Shown here piece by piece: positions 44,001-57,199 of a stretch of DNA of 64,000 bases. The notes under the pieces are model-generated. The model was given only the letters and a program-made list of their open reading frames with translations. It had not been told where the DNA came from and did not search any database. Both the position numbers and the translations under genes were made by a program. Positions within the stretch are counted from its first letter, which is position 1. Each line of letters opens with the position of its first letter. The stretch covers positions 12,798,272-12,862,271 of the forward strand of contig CALNVZ010003430.1 of the NCBI GenBank assembly GCA_940671915.1, written 5' to 3'. Source of the stretch: Paracentrotus lividus. Lineage: Eukaryota; Echinodermata; Echinoidea; Camarodonta; Echinidae.

Positions 44001-47000
44001 TGGTATGTAACACTCTATTTGGACCGCAAAATGGCACTGTTTAGACAGTAAAATATATTTTTTTTCCCTTACTCCTCTATATAAACTGCTAGGCTTGTGT
44101 GAATAACGCATACCTAATCCGCAATTCTATAAGTTAAAATGTTTTGACATTTGACAATCCAAACCTATGTTTGGCCACACTACACCATAAATATTAGAGT
44201 TTTAATACTAATAGACAAACATCAATTCTTAATTTGACAATGATGATAGACACACAAGTATACTAATTAACTATTTTTGTCAGTTTGCACACAATAACTT
44301 AAATTGTATGTTTGATCATGCAAAACGTAATCTAGTGCTGTCGCTTTACATACTCAGAGAGTCAGTGTAAGTAAAGGTTGCACAAACTCATCAACTTGCT
44401 TGTGATGAGTTTGTGCACTCTCTGAGTATGTAAAGCGGTTACTCACTAGGTGAGTCCTATTCCTTTTTGTTTTATTTGTCTGCCTGGTTTTATAATGATA
44501 TTTTGGAATGTTCATGATATACATACATCAGTGCTATCATAATTCACTCAAACCAATACACTGCATTACTCACTTCAGTGCATCAATTCACACAAACCAA
44601 TACATTGCATTACTCACATCAATGCATCAAATTACTCAAACTGGTGTACAATGTAACATGACTGACAAAGTAATGGGAAATAATCCATGCATGTTAATCT
44701 AGCTGTTTAGCGTTATCAGACGATGTATATCATCGGAACATTTCAAATATCATTATAAAAACAGGCAAAATAACAAACAAAAGGAATAGAGGACTCACCA
44801 AAGACAATAAGAGCATGCAGGCTCTCCGCTCTCCGTTCCGCTCACAGAGTGTAACTCTATGGTTCCACTATACATTAGTACGTACGTACGCGAGTGCAAG
44901 TAGAACATACCTCTTGTGCAGGCTTGATGTCCGTACTCGTGATCCGAGTAGGCGTACCGGGCGCGCAACATGTAAAAAAAGTACCGCAAGCCAGTAAAAA
45001 TTACTCTCAAAGACTTTCACGAGACTTGAGACGTACGAAGCATCATGTCGTTTAGTAGTTTACTCATCTAGTAGAATTACAGGCTATATAGAATTTCGCA
45101 GCAATTCTCACTTTATCTCGTTTGTTAGTGTTTTCACCCGATCATCCACCACCAAGCCGTACCAAGTTGAAGAGAAACTCACTTACACAATTGTTTTACG
45201 TAATTGAACATGTAAAGTTACTAAGGGATACTCAAGAAAAAAAATTATTGAGTATATATACTCAATAATTTTTTTCTTGAGTATCCCTTAGTAACTTTAC
45301 ATGTTCTGGAAGAAGCGGCGGGTGTGTACTTTTAGCAGAAACACAGATTCTGAAGTAAAAATACGTGATATACGAATAAAAGCACTCGCCTCCAAGAGTA
45401 GCAAACGGGTTTTACTCATGGAAAACTTTCTTATTTTTTGTGTGTATAGTGACACACCAAAATGAGTTTATTTAATTAACTCTATTTTTATTGAGTAAGT
45501 ATAACAAACTAATTGTTTTGAGTACATTGCACAAACTATCTAGTGAGTAACGCTTTACATACTCAGAGAGTCAGTAAAGTAAAGGTGCACAAACTCATCA
45601 CAAGCAAGTTCTACTCGATCAGTGCATCAATTCACTCAAACCAATACACTGCATTACTCACTTCAGTGCATCAATTCACACAAACCAATACATTGCATTA
45701 CTCACATCAATGCATCAAATCACTCAAACTGTGTACATGACTGACAAAGTAATGGGAAATCCATGCATGGGATCAAGATTGGTTTCTTGCTCTATATGAA
45801 ATCACCAAGATGCAATTATACATGGGTATTATTATGCTGAGCAATATGCGAGTAAAAAAAAAAAAAAAATTGTGTTTGTCCATTCCTTGGTCAGTGGTGC
45901 TTACAGTGTCATTTGCTCATTGAATTCCAACGTAATACATGCACTGATGCACAGATCGGTTTTGATTTCTGAGTTGAAAAAAGATGTTTAATATTCATGC
46001 ATGAACATAAAAAATACATGTATGGCAAACAGAACAATTAAGTAAGGCATCAACAGTAGGGTACATGCAGGTAATATGGGCCCCCTAAGCTCATTTGCCT
46101 AATTTGCATAAAATTTATAAAATGACACACAGTCTAGTATTTGTTTATATGAATCAATAACTACTGCTCTAACTTTTATTGTGAAGAAAAACAATTATCA
46201 CCAACCCCCCTGTCTGCAATATTCAAATGTTGACGTCATTACCAAGTGCCCATATTACCTGCATGTGTTGGCTCAGTGGATAGAGCGTCCGCCTCATAAT
46301 CGGGAGGTTGTGGGTTCGATCCCGCGCCGCGTCATACCAAAGACGTTTAAAAAAGGTAGTTGTTGCTTCCCTGTTTGGCGTTCAACAAGAGGGGATAGAA
46401 CAACGTCCATCTGCGCTGCTCAGCGGCTGCCAAGCCCACGGGACAAGGGCAAAAAAGAATATCCGATTCGGACAATAAAATTTGGAGCATTTTTTTTTTT
46501 AATATGGGCACATGTATTTAATGTATGTTTTAAAAACTACAATGACTCTACCATGTCTGGAATTTGCTTAAAATGTTTAAAATCATTAACTTTAAGATAT
46601 CATTTGAAATTATAAGACCCTTCAGTAAATACTTTGACTATATATTTCATTGTTTTGTATTTTGTATATATTTCTTTTTAATATTATTTAAATATTATTT
46701 TCATTATACAAGTCAATATAGGCCTACAATAATTATATTATTATATCAATTATATACTGTGAATATACCCAAAAAAATCGTAGCAAAGAGATCGATGCCT
46801 CATCCCAATACTAAGTACCAGAATCATTTCCGCCATTTTGGATGGCCCATATTACCTGCACTAATGTTGCTGTGTCAGGCAAGCATTCAATGCCACATTG
46901 CACCCCTTCACTACAACAAATTGACCTGTACACGCTAGTATGATCAAAATGAAACTATAAGCTTACTAAAAGTACAAAACAATTGAGGTTACCCCCTAAA

Positions 47001-49408
47001 ACACTCTTTCACCATCACATTCTGTGAAATATCAAGTTTTAAATCAGGGTAAAAATGCCGTATGTTTTACGTACCTTGTTGGTTTTCACCAATTTTCTCA
47101 GAGAAATTCGGCATCAGATGCTCTCACGACGATATATTTTCGTATACAGTTCATGTGAACAATATTATGGTGCTCAACACCGGTCACCGGTCATCTGGTC
47201 GACGGTCACGACATGATTTGCTTCAGGTGCCCATATTACCTGCTGGCCCACACACAAAAAACAAGAACTAGTTTCCATGAGTAAAACCCGTTTGCTACTC
47301 TTGGAGGCGAGTGCTTTTATTCGTATATCACGTATTTTTACTTCAGAATCTGTGTTTCTGTTAAAAGTACACACCCGCTCTTCCAGAACATGTAAAGTTA
47401 ATAAGGGATACTCAAGAAAAAAATTATGAGTATAATAATTTTTTTTCTTGAGTATCCCTTAGTAACTTTACATGTTTCAATTGCGTAAAACAATTGTGCA
47501 ATGAGTTTCTCTTCAACTTGGTTACGGCTTGGTGGATGATCGGGTGAAAACACTAACAATCGAGTAAAGTGAGAATTGCTGAGAAATTCTGTATAGCCTG
47601 TAATTCACTAGATGAGTAAACTACGACACGTCTTCGTATACGTCTAAAGTCTCGTGAAAGTCTTTGAGAGTAATTTTACTGCTATGCGCGCGGTACTTTT
47701 ACATGTTTGCGCCCGGTACGCCTACTCGGATCACGAGTACGGACATCGACACTGCACAACGGAGGTAATGTTCTACGCTGGTACGTACGTAATGTTGTAG
47801 CGTGGTCGAACGGAGATCGAGAGCGGAGAGCCTGCATGCTCTTATTGTCTTTGGGTGATGTCCTATTCCTTTTGTTTGTTTTTGCCTGTTTTTATAATGA
47901 TATTTGGAATTTCCGATGATATACATCTCTGATAGTGATAACACTAACAGGCAGATTACCATGCATGGATTTCCCATTACTTTGTCAGTCATGTACACAG
48001 TTTTAGTTAAATTGATGCATTGATGATTGTGAGTAATGCAATGTATTGGTTTGTGTGAATTGATGCACTGAAGTGAGTAATGCAGTGTACTGGTTTGAGT
48101 GAAATTGATGCACCTGATGTGTTCCAAATATCATTATATAAAACAGGCAAACAAACAAACAAAAGGATTATGACTCACCTAGTGAGTAACGCTTTACATA
48201 TATACTCAGAGAGTCAGTAAGTAAAGGTTGCACAAATCATCACAAGCAAGTCGATGAGTTTGTGCAACCTTATTTACTGACTCTCTGAGTATGTAAAGCG
48301 TTACTCACTAGATTAGTTGTGCAATGTACTCAAAACAATAAGTTATGTTACTCAATAAAATGAATTAATTAAATAAACTCATTTTGGTGTGTCACTATAT
48401 GTCAAATTAAAAATACTCGATTAGGTGTCATTTTCAAAGTAGCGTTATTGAGTGAAAGCACTCGTGATGGTGTGTCACTATATTTGTCAAAAATACTTGA
48501 TATTGAGTGTGATCACTCATTTATGCAAGTTCTCATTTTTTGTGTGCATAATTACCTGCATGTACCCTATGTAATATGGCTCCCATACAGTAAAACTTGA
48601 ACTAGGCAACACAATAAAATTACAAAGCTACACATAATCGGTTCAAGAGTTTAATGTCCAAAGTTTTACTAAATCCGCGATATGGCTGCCTATTGGGATC
48701 CTTGATGTGGCAACTCCGCCAGTATCTGTGATGTCATGGAGGAGAAATATATTGGTTTGTACACAAATTTCCACAATTTTTTTTTTTTTTTTTGTGGAAA
48801 GGTCAGTTAAGCATGCAGGCTCTCCGCTCCTCCGTTCCGCTATACATGTACGTACGTACCGTAGAAAAACCTCGTGCAGTGGCATATCCCGCGGCCAGTG
48901 CAGTCACGATGTCGTACGGGCCGCAACATGTAAAAGTACCGCATAGCCAGTAAAATTACTCTCAAAGACTTTCACGAGACTTGAGACGTACGAAGACGTG
49001 TCGTAGTTTACTCATCTAGTGAATTAAGGCTATATAGAATTTTCTCACTTCTCACTTTACTCGATTGTTATGTTTCACCCGATTCCACCAAGCCCGTACC
49101 AAGTTGAAGAGAAACTCACTCTGCACAATTGTTTTACGTAATTGAACTGTAAAGTTACTAAGGGATACTCAAGAAAAATTTGTTATTGAGTATAAGGGAG
49201 ACCGGGTATGGACGTTACAAAATTCACATTTTGGCCAGATAATTCTAATGAAAGAACTCACGCACTCCATATTGGTCTGTAGTTAGCCTATTATGTTGGC
49301 TTAAAACCTGAGGCATATAAAACTTGAAAACATGTAAACACTAATTAACTACAGCTTAATTAGTGAAGACTTTTTGTAATATATAACATACCTACACCAA
49401 TATACGGC
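41035..49408. other. Noisy duplicate of 49434-56350
   Basis: The order of everything here matches the sequence after the 25-N gap: end of the 4.9 kb insertion, E arm piece (43173-43550), family A, nested family A, family B with SINE (about 46053-48560), family A end, start of family F (49195). The upstream version has many one- to three-base insertions and deletions. Probably one locus represented twice; see findings. Confidence 0.8.
46268..46500 (+). mobile_element. tRNA-derived SINE (noisy copy)
   Basis: A-box TGGCTCAGTGG and B-box GGTTCGATCCC (46313-46323) are well formed. A CAT triplet lies in the anticodon position. A tRNA-unrelated body and a T-rich tail follow (aataaaatttggagca then T-run). 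The family B copy at 36880-37690 lacks it. Confidence 0.8.
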
Positions 49409-49433
49409 NNNNNNNNNNNNNNNNNNNNNNNNN
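49409..49433. other. Assembly gap, 25 N
   Basis: A fixed-looking 25-base N run between two versions of the same sequence. Confidence 0.99.
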
Positions 49434-50721
49434 CAGTATGCTCATTAACAAACACTGTTAAAGACTATAAACATGCTCCAGGAGCATTACCCCTGTCACT
49501 TTCATATAGGGAATGGAGGAGTGCCCTCCCCAGTAGAACGGGGAAGCACCGGCAGAAGGGGGAAGAAATTATGTTTGCACCCCCTGACAAAGAAGGCTGG
49601 CTACTCCACTGGTCTGGTTGTGCATTATTATTGTGCACTTTTTACAAAGAACACCCTTTTATTTCAATTTCGCAAATGTATATTTAGGGGCCGTTCACAA
49701 TTTTCGCAATTTTTTCTTGCGTACAAAACGTATGTTTCAGGTAGGAAGGGGTAAAAATTACCTCAAAGTGTACGTAATTTCAGCACTTTTTCATTCCCTG
49801 ATCATTGCATGCAGATCAATGCTCGCATAGACTTCATTATTGAGCCACTGCTATTTAGATACCGGCTAACCCACGCCGCTGATCTCTTGACACGTCACAA
49901 TTAAAACACAACTTGTGGCCGTCATGCGCCGTTGAACACTTTACTTGAGCATCCGATTTTATTTTGCACATCACATCTCACCCATGTGTTTGTGCACTAT
50001 TTCACTTGGTTCAGAGTAAAATGGAACAGCGTCAAAAATTGGCACTACTCATGAAAACCAGTACATCGATTATGCATAATGCTCCAGGAGCACGTGCTCC
50101 TGGAGCATAATTTAGGGCAAAAATCTCATAAAAGCGAATTGAGTCGCGTGAAACGTGTGGACTGTACCCCCAAATTAGCATAAAGCATTCATACGCCCAA
50201 AGACACATAGTGCGTCATCAACTTTATACGTCTCAAAATTTAACTAAATAACTATACTAGATTGATTTACGTATTTCTTATACAAACATCCTGCTATTAC
50301 AACTATCAATTTGGTCTACGATGTCCAAATAAGCTTCTATAGACCCTAAAACAATCAACACAAAGGAGATTTCTTAACAAGTCATTCACGTGTACACAAT
50401 CATTATGATAGCGTGACTGAGATTTCCCACAACTCAACTACGTTAACCTACTTATTTCTCTACTTTCAAAGGTTATAAATGAAATGGACGTACCTTTATA
50501 GAATACAAATCAAGTAGCCAGTAAATTCTCGAATCAAAGCACAAAATAGATGTGAAAGAATTACTGAAACTGTGAGCAAACTGCTTTTATTGTAGGTAAA
50601 CTTCTGGAACAAATCGCACGTGAATTTCTCAATTACGTAATTCACAAATTTCTTACGGAACTACTTCCAATTAGTCTTGAACAAATTTGAACTTCAAAAG
50701 AAAATAGTCATTCTATGACAC
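49434..50721. mobile_element. Clean copy of the right part of the 4.9 kb insertion
   Basis: It corresponds to about 41035-43172 but is 1288 bp instead of about 2140. A G/T-rich block present at 41100-41330 is absent here. It ends TTCTATGACA followed by CCATG. A perfect 30-bp palindrome (ATGCTCCAGGAGCAC and mirror) lies at 50079-50108. Confidence 0.6.
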
Positions 50722-50726
50722 CATGG

Positions 50727-50945
50727 TTCTTTAATTAAGATCAACCCCATATTCCATATTACAATTGATATGCTAATTAGGCCATTGTTCGTATTATGCT
50801 AATTATATCATATCTACAAAACATATCATCTCATAAATTAATGGGATGTCTTCAATAAAAGTGATTTTCAATGTTGTATTGCACAATATTCAGGCTTTCC
50901 AGATAAGAAAAATTGATAATTAATCCCATAGGCTATTGCATATAT
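50727..50945. mobile_element. Foldback element E, right arm, piece 2
   Basis: It resumes exactly where piece 1 stopped ('gttctttaattaagatcaac') and continues through 'gatatgctaattaggcc' and 'caatattcaggctttcc' to the family A insertion at 50948. Confidence 0.8.
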
Positions 50946-51096
50946 CACACACAAAAATGAGAACTTGCATATATGAGTGATCAAACTCAAATATCCAAGT
51001 ATTTTTGACACTATAGTGACACACATCCATGAGTGCTTTCACTCAATAAAGCTACTTTGAAAACGCACCTAATCGAGTATTTTTAATTTGACACTA

Positions 51097-52406
51097 CACA
51101 CAAAAAATGAGAACTTGCATATATGAGTGATCACACTCAAATATCCAAGTATTTTTTACTATATAGTGACACACATCCATGAGTGCTTTCACTCAATAAA
51201 GCTACTTTGAAAACGCACCTAATCGAGTATTTTTAATTTGACAATATAGTGACACACCAAAATGAGTTTATTTAATTAACTCATTTTATTGAGTAACATA
51301 ACTAATTGTTTTGAGTACATTGCACAAACTAATCTAGTGAGTAACGCTTTACATACTCAGAGAGTCAGTAAGTAAAGGTTGCACAAACTCATCAACTTGC
51401 TTGTGATGAGTTTGTGCACTCTCTGAGTATGTAAAGCGTTACTCACTAGGTGAGTCCTATTCCTTTTTGTTTATTTGTCTGCCTGTTTTTATAATGATAT
51501 TTGGAATGTTCCGATGATATACACATCAGTGCATCAATTCACTCAAACCAATACACTGCATTACTCACTTCAGTGCATCAATTCACACAAACCAATACAT
51601 TGCATTACTCACATCAATGCATCAAATTACTCAAACTGTGTACAATGTAACATGACTGACAAAGTAATGGGAAATCCATGCATGTTAATCTAGCTGTTAG
51701 CGTTATCAGACGATGTATATCATCGGAACATTTCAAATATCATTATAAAAACAGGCAAAATAACAAACAAAAAGGAATAGGACTCACCCAAAGACAATAA
51801 GAGCATGCAGGCTCTCCGCTCTCCGTTCCGCTCACAGAGTGTAACTCTATGGTTCCACTATACATGTACGTACGTACGCGTAGAACATACCTCTTGTGCA
51901 GGCTTGATGTCCGTACTCGTGATCCGAGTAGGCGTACCGGGCGCAACATGTAAAAGTACCGCATAGCCAGTAAAATTACTCTCAAAGACTTTCACGAGAC
52001 TTGAGACGTACGAAGACATGTCGTAGTTTACTCATCTAGTGAATTACAGGCTATATAGAATTTCGCAGCAATTCTCACTTTACTCGTTTGTTAGTGTTTT
52101 CACCCGATCATCCACCACCAAGCCGTACCAAGTTGAAGAGAAACTCACTTACACAATTGTTTTACGTAATTGAACAGTGTAAAGTTACTAAGGATACTCA
52201 AGAAAAAAATTATTGAGTATATATACTCAATAATTTTTTTCTTGAGTATCCCTTAGTAACTTTACATGTTCTGGAAGAGCGGGTGTGTACTTTTAGCAGA
52301 AACACAGATTCTGAAGTAAAAATACGTGATATACGAATAAAAGCACTCGCCTCCAAGAGTAGCAAACGGGTTTTACTCATGGAAACTAGTTCTTATTTTT
52401 TGTGTG
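51097..52406 (+). mobile_element. Complete family A element inserted in family A
   Basis: The tips are CACACAAAAAATGAGAACT and (reverse complement of the right end) CACACAAAAAATAAGAACT. TA duplicates lie at 51095-51096 and 52407-52408. The empty site 'gacactatagtgacac' is seen at 23549 and 32661. In 1310 bp it holds an inverted pair around 'gcacaaactcatcaacttgc' (51370-51420), tandem ~45-bp units (51527-51655), a second inverted pair (about 51455-51525 against 51710-51785), a 'tacgtacgtacgcg' run and a terminal hairpin of about 85 nt (52181-52263). No transposase is present. Confidence 0.93.
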
Positions 52407-53219
52407 TATAGTGACACACCAAAATGAGTTTATTTAATTAACTCATTTTTATTGAGTAACATAACTAATTGTTTTGAGTACATTGCACAAACTAATCTAG
52501 TGAGTAACGCTTTACATACTCAGAGAGTCAGTAAGTAAAGGTTGCACAAACTCATCACAAGCAAGTTCTACTCGATCAGTGCATCAATTCACTCAAACCA
52601 ATACACTGCATTACTCACTTCAGTGCATCAATTCACACAAACCAATACATTGCATTACTCACATCAATGCATCAAATCACTCAAACTGTGTACATGACTG
52701 ACAAAGTAATGGGAAATCCATGCATGGGATCAAGATTGGTTTCTTGCTCTATATGAAATCACCAAGATGCATTATACATGGGTTATTATGCTGAGCAATA
52801 TGCGAGTAAAAAAAAAAAAAAATTGTGTTTGTCCATTCCTTGGTCAGTGGTGCTTACAGTGTCATTTGCTCATTGAATTCCAACGTAATACATGCACTGA
52901 TGCACAGATCGGTTTTGATTTCTGAGTTGAAAAAAGATGTTTAATATTCATGCATGAACATAAAAATACATGTATGGCAAACAGAACAATTAAGTAAGGC
53001 ATCAACAGTAGGGTACATGCAGGTAATATGGGCCCCCTAAGCTCATTTGCCTAATTTGCATAAAATTATAAAATGACACACAGTCTAGTATTTGTTTATA
53101 TGAATCAATAACTACTGCTCTAACTTTTATTGTGAAGAAAAACAATTATCACCAACCCCCCTGTCTGCAATATTCAAATGTTGACGTCATTACCAAAGTG
53201 CCCATATTACCTGCATGTG

Positions 53220-53450
53220 TTGGCTCAGTGGATAGAGCGTCCGCCTCATAATCGGGAGGTTGTGGGGTCGATCCCCGGCCGCGTCATACCAAAGACGTTA
53301 AAAAAGATTGTTGCTTCCCTGTTTGGCGTTCAACAAGAGGGGATAGAACAACGTCCATCTGGCGCTGCTCAGCGGCTGCCAAGCCCACGGGACAAGGGCA
53401 AAAAGAATATCCGATTCTGACAATAAAATTTGGAGCATTTTTTTTTTTTT
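53220..53450 (+). mobile_element. tRNA-derived SINE
   Basis: It begins TTGGCTCAGTGGATAGAGCG (A-box) with 'gggtcgatcccc' at the B-box and ends in T11 after 'aaatttggagca'. Compared with the SINE-free family B near 37438, the host bases 'caggt' are missing at the insertion point and no target duplication is obvious. Confidence 0.8.
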
Positions 53451-54204
53451 AATATGGGCACATGTATTTAATGTATGTTTTAAAAACTACAATGACTCTA
53501 CCATGTCTGGAATTTGCTTAAAATGTTTAAAATCATTAACTTTAAGATATCATTTGAAATTATAAGACCCTTCAGTAAATACTTTGACTATATATTTCAT
53601 TGTTTTGTATTTTGTATATTATTTCTTTTTTTAATATTATTTAAATATTATTTTCATTATACAAGTCAATATAGGCCTACAATAAGTTATTTATATATCA
53701 ATTATATACTGTGAATATACCCAAAAAAATCGTAGCAAAGAGATCGATGCCTCATCCCAATACTAATACCAGAATCATTTCCGCCATTTTGGATGGCCCA
53801 TATTACCTGCACTAATGTTGTGCTGTGTCAGGCAAGCATTCAATGCCACATTGCACCCCTTCACTACAACAAATTGACCTGTACACGCTAGTATGATCAA
53901 AATGAAACTATAAGCTTACTAAAAGTACAAAAAATTGAGGTTACCCCCTAAAACACTCTTTCACCATCACATTCTGTGAAATATCAAGTTTTAAATCAGG
54001 GTAAAAAAATGCCGTATGTTTTACGTACCTTGTTGGTTTTCACCAATTTTCTCAGAGAAATTTCGGCATCAGATGCTCTCACGACGATATATTTTCGTAT
54101 ACAGTTCATGTGAACAATATTATGGTGCTCACACCGGTCACCGGTCATCGGTCGACGGTCACGACATGATTTGCTTCAGGTGGCCCATATTACCTGCTGG
54201 CCCA

Positions 54205-55497
54205 CACACAAAAAACAAGAACTAGTTTCCATGAGTAAAACCCGTTTGCTACTCTTGGAGGCGAGTGCTTTTATTCGTATATCACGTATTTTTACTTCAG
54301 AATCTGTGTTTCTGTTAAAAGTACACACCCGCTCTTCCAGAACATGTAAAGTTAATAAGGGATACTCAAGAAAAAAAATTATTGAGTATAATAATTTTTT
54401 TCTTGAGTATCCCTTAGTAACTTTACATGTTCAATTGCGTAAAACAATTGTGCAAGTGAGTTTCTCTTCAACTTGGTACGGCTTGGTGGATGATCGGGTG
54501 AAAACACTAACAATCGAGTAAAGTGAGAATTGCTGAGAAATTCTGTATAGCCTGTAATTCACTAGATGAGTAAACTACGACACGTCTTCGTATACGTCTA
54601 AAGTCTCGTGAAAGTCTTTGAGAGTAATTTTACTGGCTATGCGGCGGTACTTTTACATGTTGCGCCCGGTACGCCTACTCGGATCACGAGTACGGACATC
54701 GACACTGCCACACGAGGTAATGTTCTACGCTGGTACGTACGTAATGTGTAGCGCGGTCGAACGGAGATCGAGAGCGGAGAGCCTGCATGCTCTTATTGTC
54801 TTTGGGTGAGTCCTATTCCTTTTGTTTGTTTGTTTGCCTGTTTTTATAATGATATTTGGAATGTTCCGATGATATACATCGTCTGATAGTATAACACTAA
54901 CAGCTAGATTACCATGCATGGATTTCCCATTACTTTGTCAGTCATGTACACAGTTTAGTAATTTGATGCATGATGATTGTGAGTAATGCAATGTATTGGT
55001 TTGTGTGAATTGATGCACTGAAGTGAGTAATGCAGTGTACTGGTTTGAGTGAATTGATGCACTGAGTGTTCCAAATATCATTATAAAAACAGGCAAACAA
55101 ACAAACAAAAGGAATATGACTCACCTAGGTGAGTAACGCTTTACATATATACTCAGAGAGTCAGTAAGTAAAGGTTGCACAAACTCATCACAAGCAAGTC
55201 GATGAGTTTGTGCAACCTTTATTTACTGACTCTCTGAGTATGTAAAGCGTTACTCACTAGATTAGTTTGTGCAATGTACTCAAAACAATAAGTTATGTTA
55301 CTCAATAAAATGAATTAATTAAATAAACTCATTTTGGTGTGTCACTATATTGTCAAATTAAAAATACTCGATTAGGTGCATTTTCAAAGTAGCGTTATTG
55401 AGTGAAAGCACTCGTGGATGTGTGTCACTATATTGTCAAAAATACTTGGATATTTGAGTGTGATCACTCATTTATGCAAGTTCTCATTTTTTGTGTG
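54205..55497 (-). mobile_element. Family A element inserted in family B
   Basis: Inverted complete copy of 1293 bp: left tip CACACAAAAAACAAGAACTA, right tip reading ATGAGAACTTG in reverse. CA, not TA, is found on both sides (54203-54204, 55498-55499), a deviation from the other family A insertions. The terminal hairpin lies near 54343-54432 and is slightly shortened. Confidence 0.88.
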
Positions 55498-56152
55498 CAT
55501 ATTACCTGCATGTACCCTATGTAATATGGCTCCCATACAGTAAAACTTGAACTAGGCAACACAATAAAATTACAAAGCTACACATAATCGGTTCAAGAGT
55601 TTAATGTCCAAAGTTTTACTAAATCCGCGTAATGGCTGCCTATTGGGATCCTTGATGTTGGCAACTCCGCCAGTATCTGTGATGTCATGGAGGAGAAATA
55701 TATTGGTTTGTACACAAATTTCCACAATTTTTTTTTTTTTTTTTGTGGAAAGGTCAGTTAAGCATGCAGGCTCTCCGCTCTCCGTTCCGCTATACATGTA
55801 CGTACGTACGCGTAGAACAAACCTCGTGCAGTGGCATATCCCGCGGCCAGTGCAGTCACGATGTCCGTACGGGCGCAACATGTAAAAGTACCGCATAGCC
55901 AGTAAAATTACTCTCAAAGACTTTCACGAGACTTGAGACGTACGAAGACGTGTCGTAGTTTACTCATCTAGTGAATTACAGGCTATATAGAATTTCTCAG
56001 CAATTCTCACTTTACTCGATTGTTAATGTTTTCACCCGATCATCCACCAAGCCGTACCAAGTTGAAGAGAAACTCACTTGCACAATTGTTTTACGTAATT
56101 GAACATGTAAAGTTACTAAGGGATACTCAAGAAAAATTTGTTATTGAGTATA

Positions 56153-57010
56153 AGGGAGACCGGGTATGGACGTTACAAAATTCACATTTTGGGCCAGATA
56201 ATTCTAATGAAAGAACTCACGCACTCCATATTGGGTCTGTAGTTAGCCTATTATGTTGGCTAAAACCTGAGGCATATAAAACTTGAAAACATGTAAACAC
56301 TAATTAACTACAGCTTAATTAGTGAAGACATTTTTTTGTAACAACCTACCCCATATACGGGGTAGGTTGTTACACCATACGGGGTCAATTGTTACAATAT
56401 GTAAACATACGGGGTAAGTTGACAATGTGTAAATCTCTTATACCATACTTTAATTTCAACTTTCCAGTTTCTTGACATCGTTAACAGTAGATCAAGTAGA
56501 GCTCTAGAATAGACAAAAGTAATAATAGAAAAATAAAAATATTAACACCTGAAAATTGAGACAAAATGTAATTTTACATATGTAATGTAATTGGGGTAAG
56601 TTGTTACATCAACATGGGGTAGGTTGTTGTAACAACCTACCCCATGGGTGATTTTACACACAGAAATCAACTGTAGCACAGTCATTAGGCAGAATTACAG
56701 GGCAAGGCTAGGGGGTATATTAGTGACATACATGTACTATATTTACAATATCAGACTATCATCATGTGCCTTCAGTTGTAAGAGCTATTACAAATTTCAA
56801 TTTTTGTCAAAAATTTACTTTGAACTGTAAAAAATGGTTTTTGTTGATTTACTTTTTAATAAAACAACGGAGAAACCTCACGACCGGCAGTTCATCACAG
56901 CTATGTGTAGGCTGTATATAGATGCCAGTGAGCACATCCTCTCTTTTTCCATCTTAGCACACTGAGAACTGTAACAACTGACCCGTGTAACTTCCATACC
57001 CGGTCTCCCC
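56153..57010. mobile_element. Family F MITE inserted in the hairpin of family A
   Basis: A close relative of 20503-21358, with the same tips (here one G is lost at the left) and the same internal 'acggggtaggttgttac' words. It is inserted in the centre of the family A terminal palindrome 'gagtatatatactc', with an extra TA showing the duplication. The noisy copy begins at 49195 and is cut by the gap. Confidence 0.88.
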
Positions 57011-57199
57011 TATATACTCAATAATTTTTTTTCTTAAGTATCCCTTATTAACTTTACATGTTCTGGAAGAGCGGGTGTGTACTTTTAACAGAAACACGAT
57101 TCTGAAGTGAAAATACGTGATATACGAATAAAAGCACTCGCCTCCAAGAGTAGCAAACGGGTTTTACTCATGGAAACTAGTTCTTATTTTTTGTGTGTA

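Larger units (their letters stand above)
53011..55517 (+). mobile_element. Family B element with a SINE and a family A copy inside
   Basis: The tips GGGTACATGCAGGTAATATG and (reverse complement of the right end) GGGTACATGCAGGTAATATG are the same, with TA at 53009-53010 and 55518-55519. The tip word recurs inside as 'cccatattacctgc' near 53198, 53796 and 54183. Without its two insertions it would be about 1 kb. It is non-coding. It sits within the outer family A copy. Confidence 0.9.
50948..57197 (+). mobile_element. Outer family A copy hosting four later insertions
   Basis: The left tip CACACAAAAATGAGAACTTG is at 50948 and the right tip ends TTATTTTTTGTGTG at 57197, followed by TA. Removing the inner family A (51097-52406), family B (53011-55517) and family F (56153-57010) leaves about 1.57 kb, a long-body variant like the one at 23402. 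The body has no protein-coding content that I trust. Confidence 0.85.

Noticed and set aside
46268..46345. Functional tRNA gene with CAT anticodon
   Set aside because: The boxes are good, but the sequence continues into a SINE body with a T-rich tail and the arms do not close properly; it is a retroposon.
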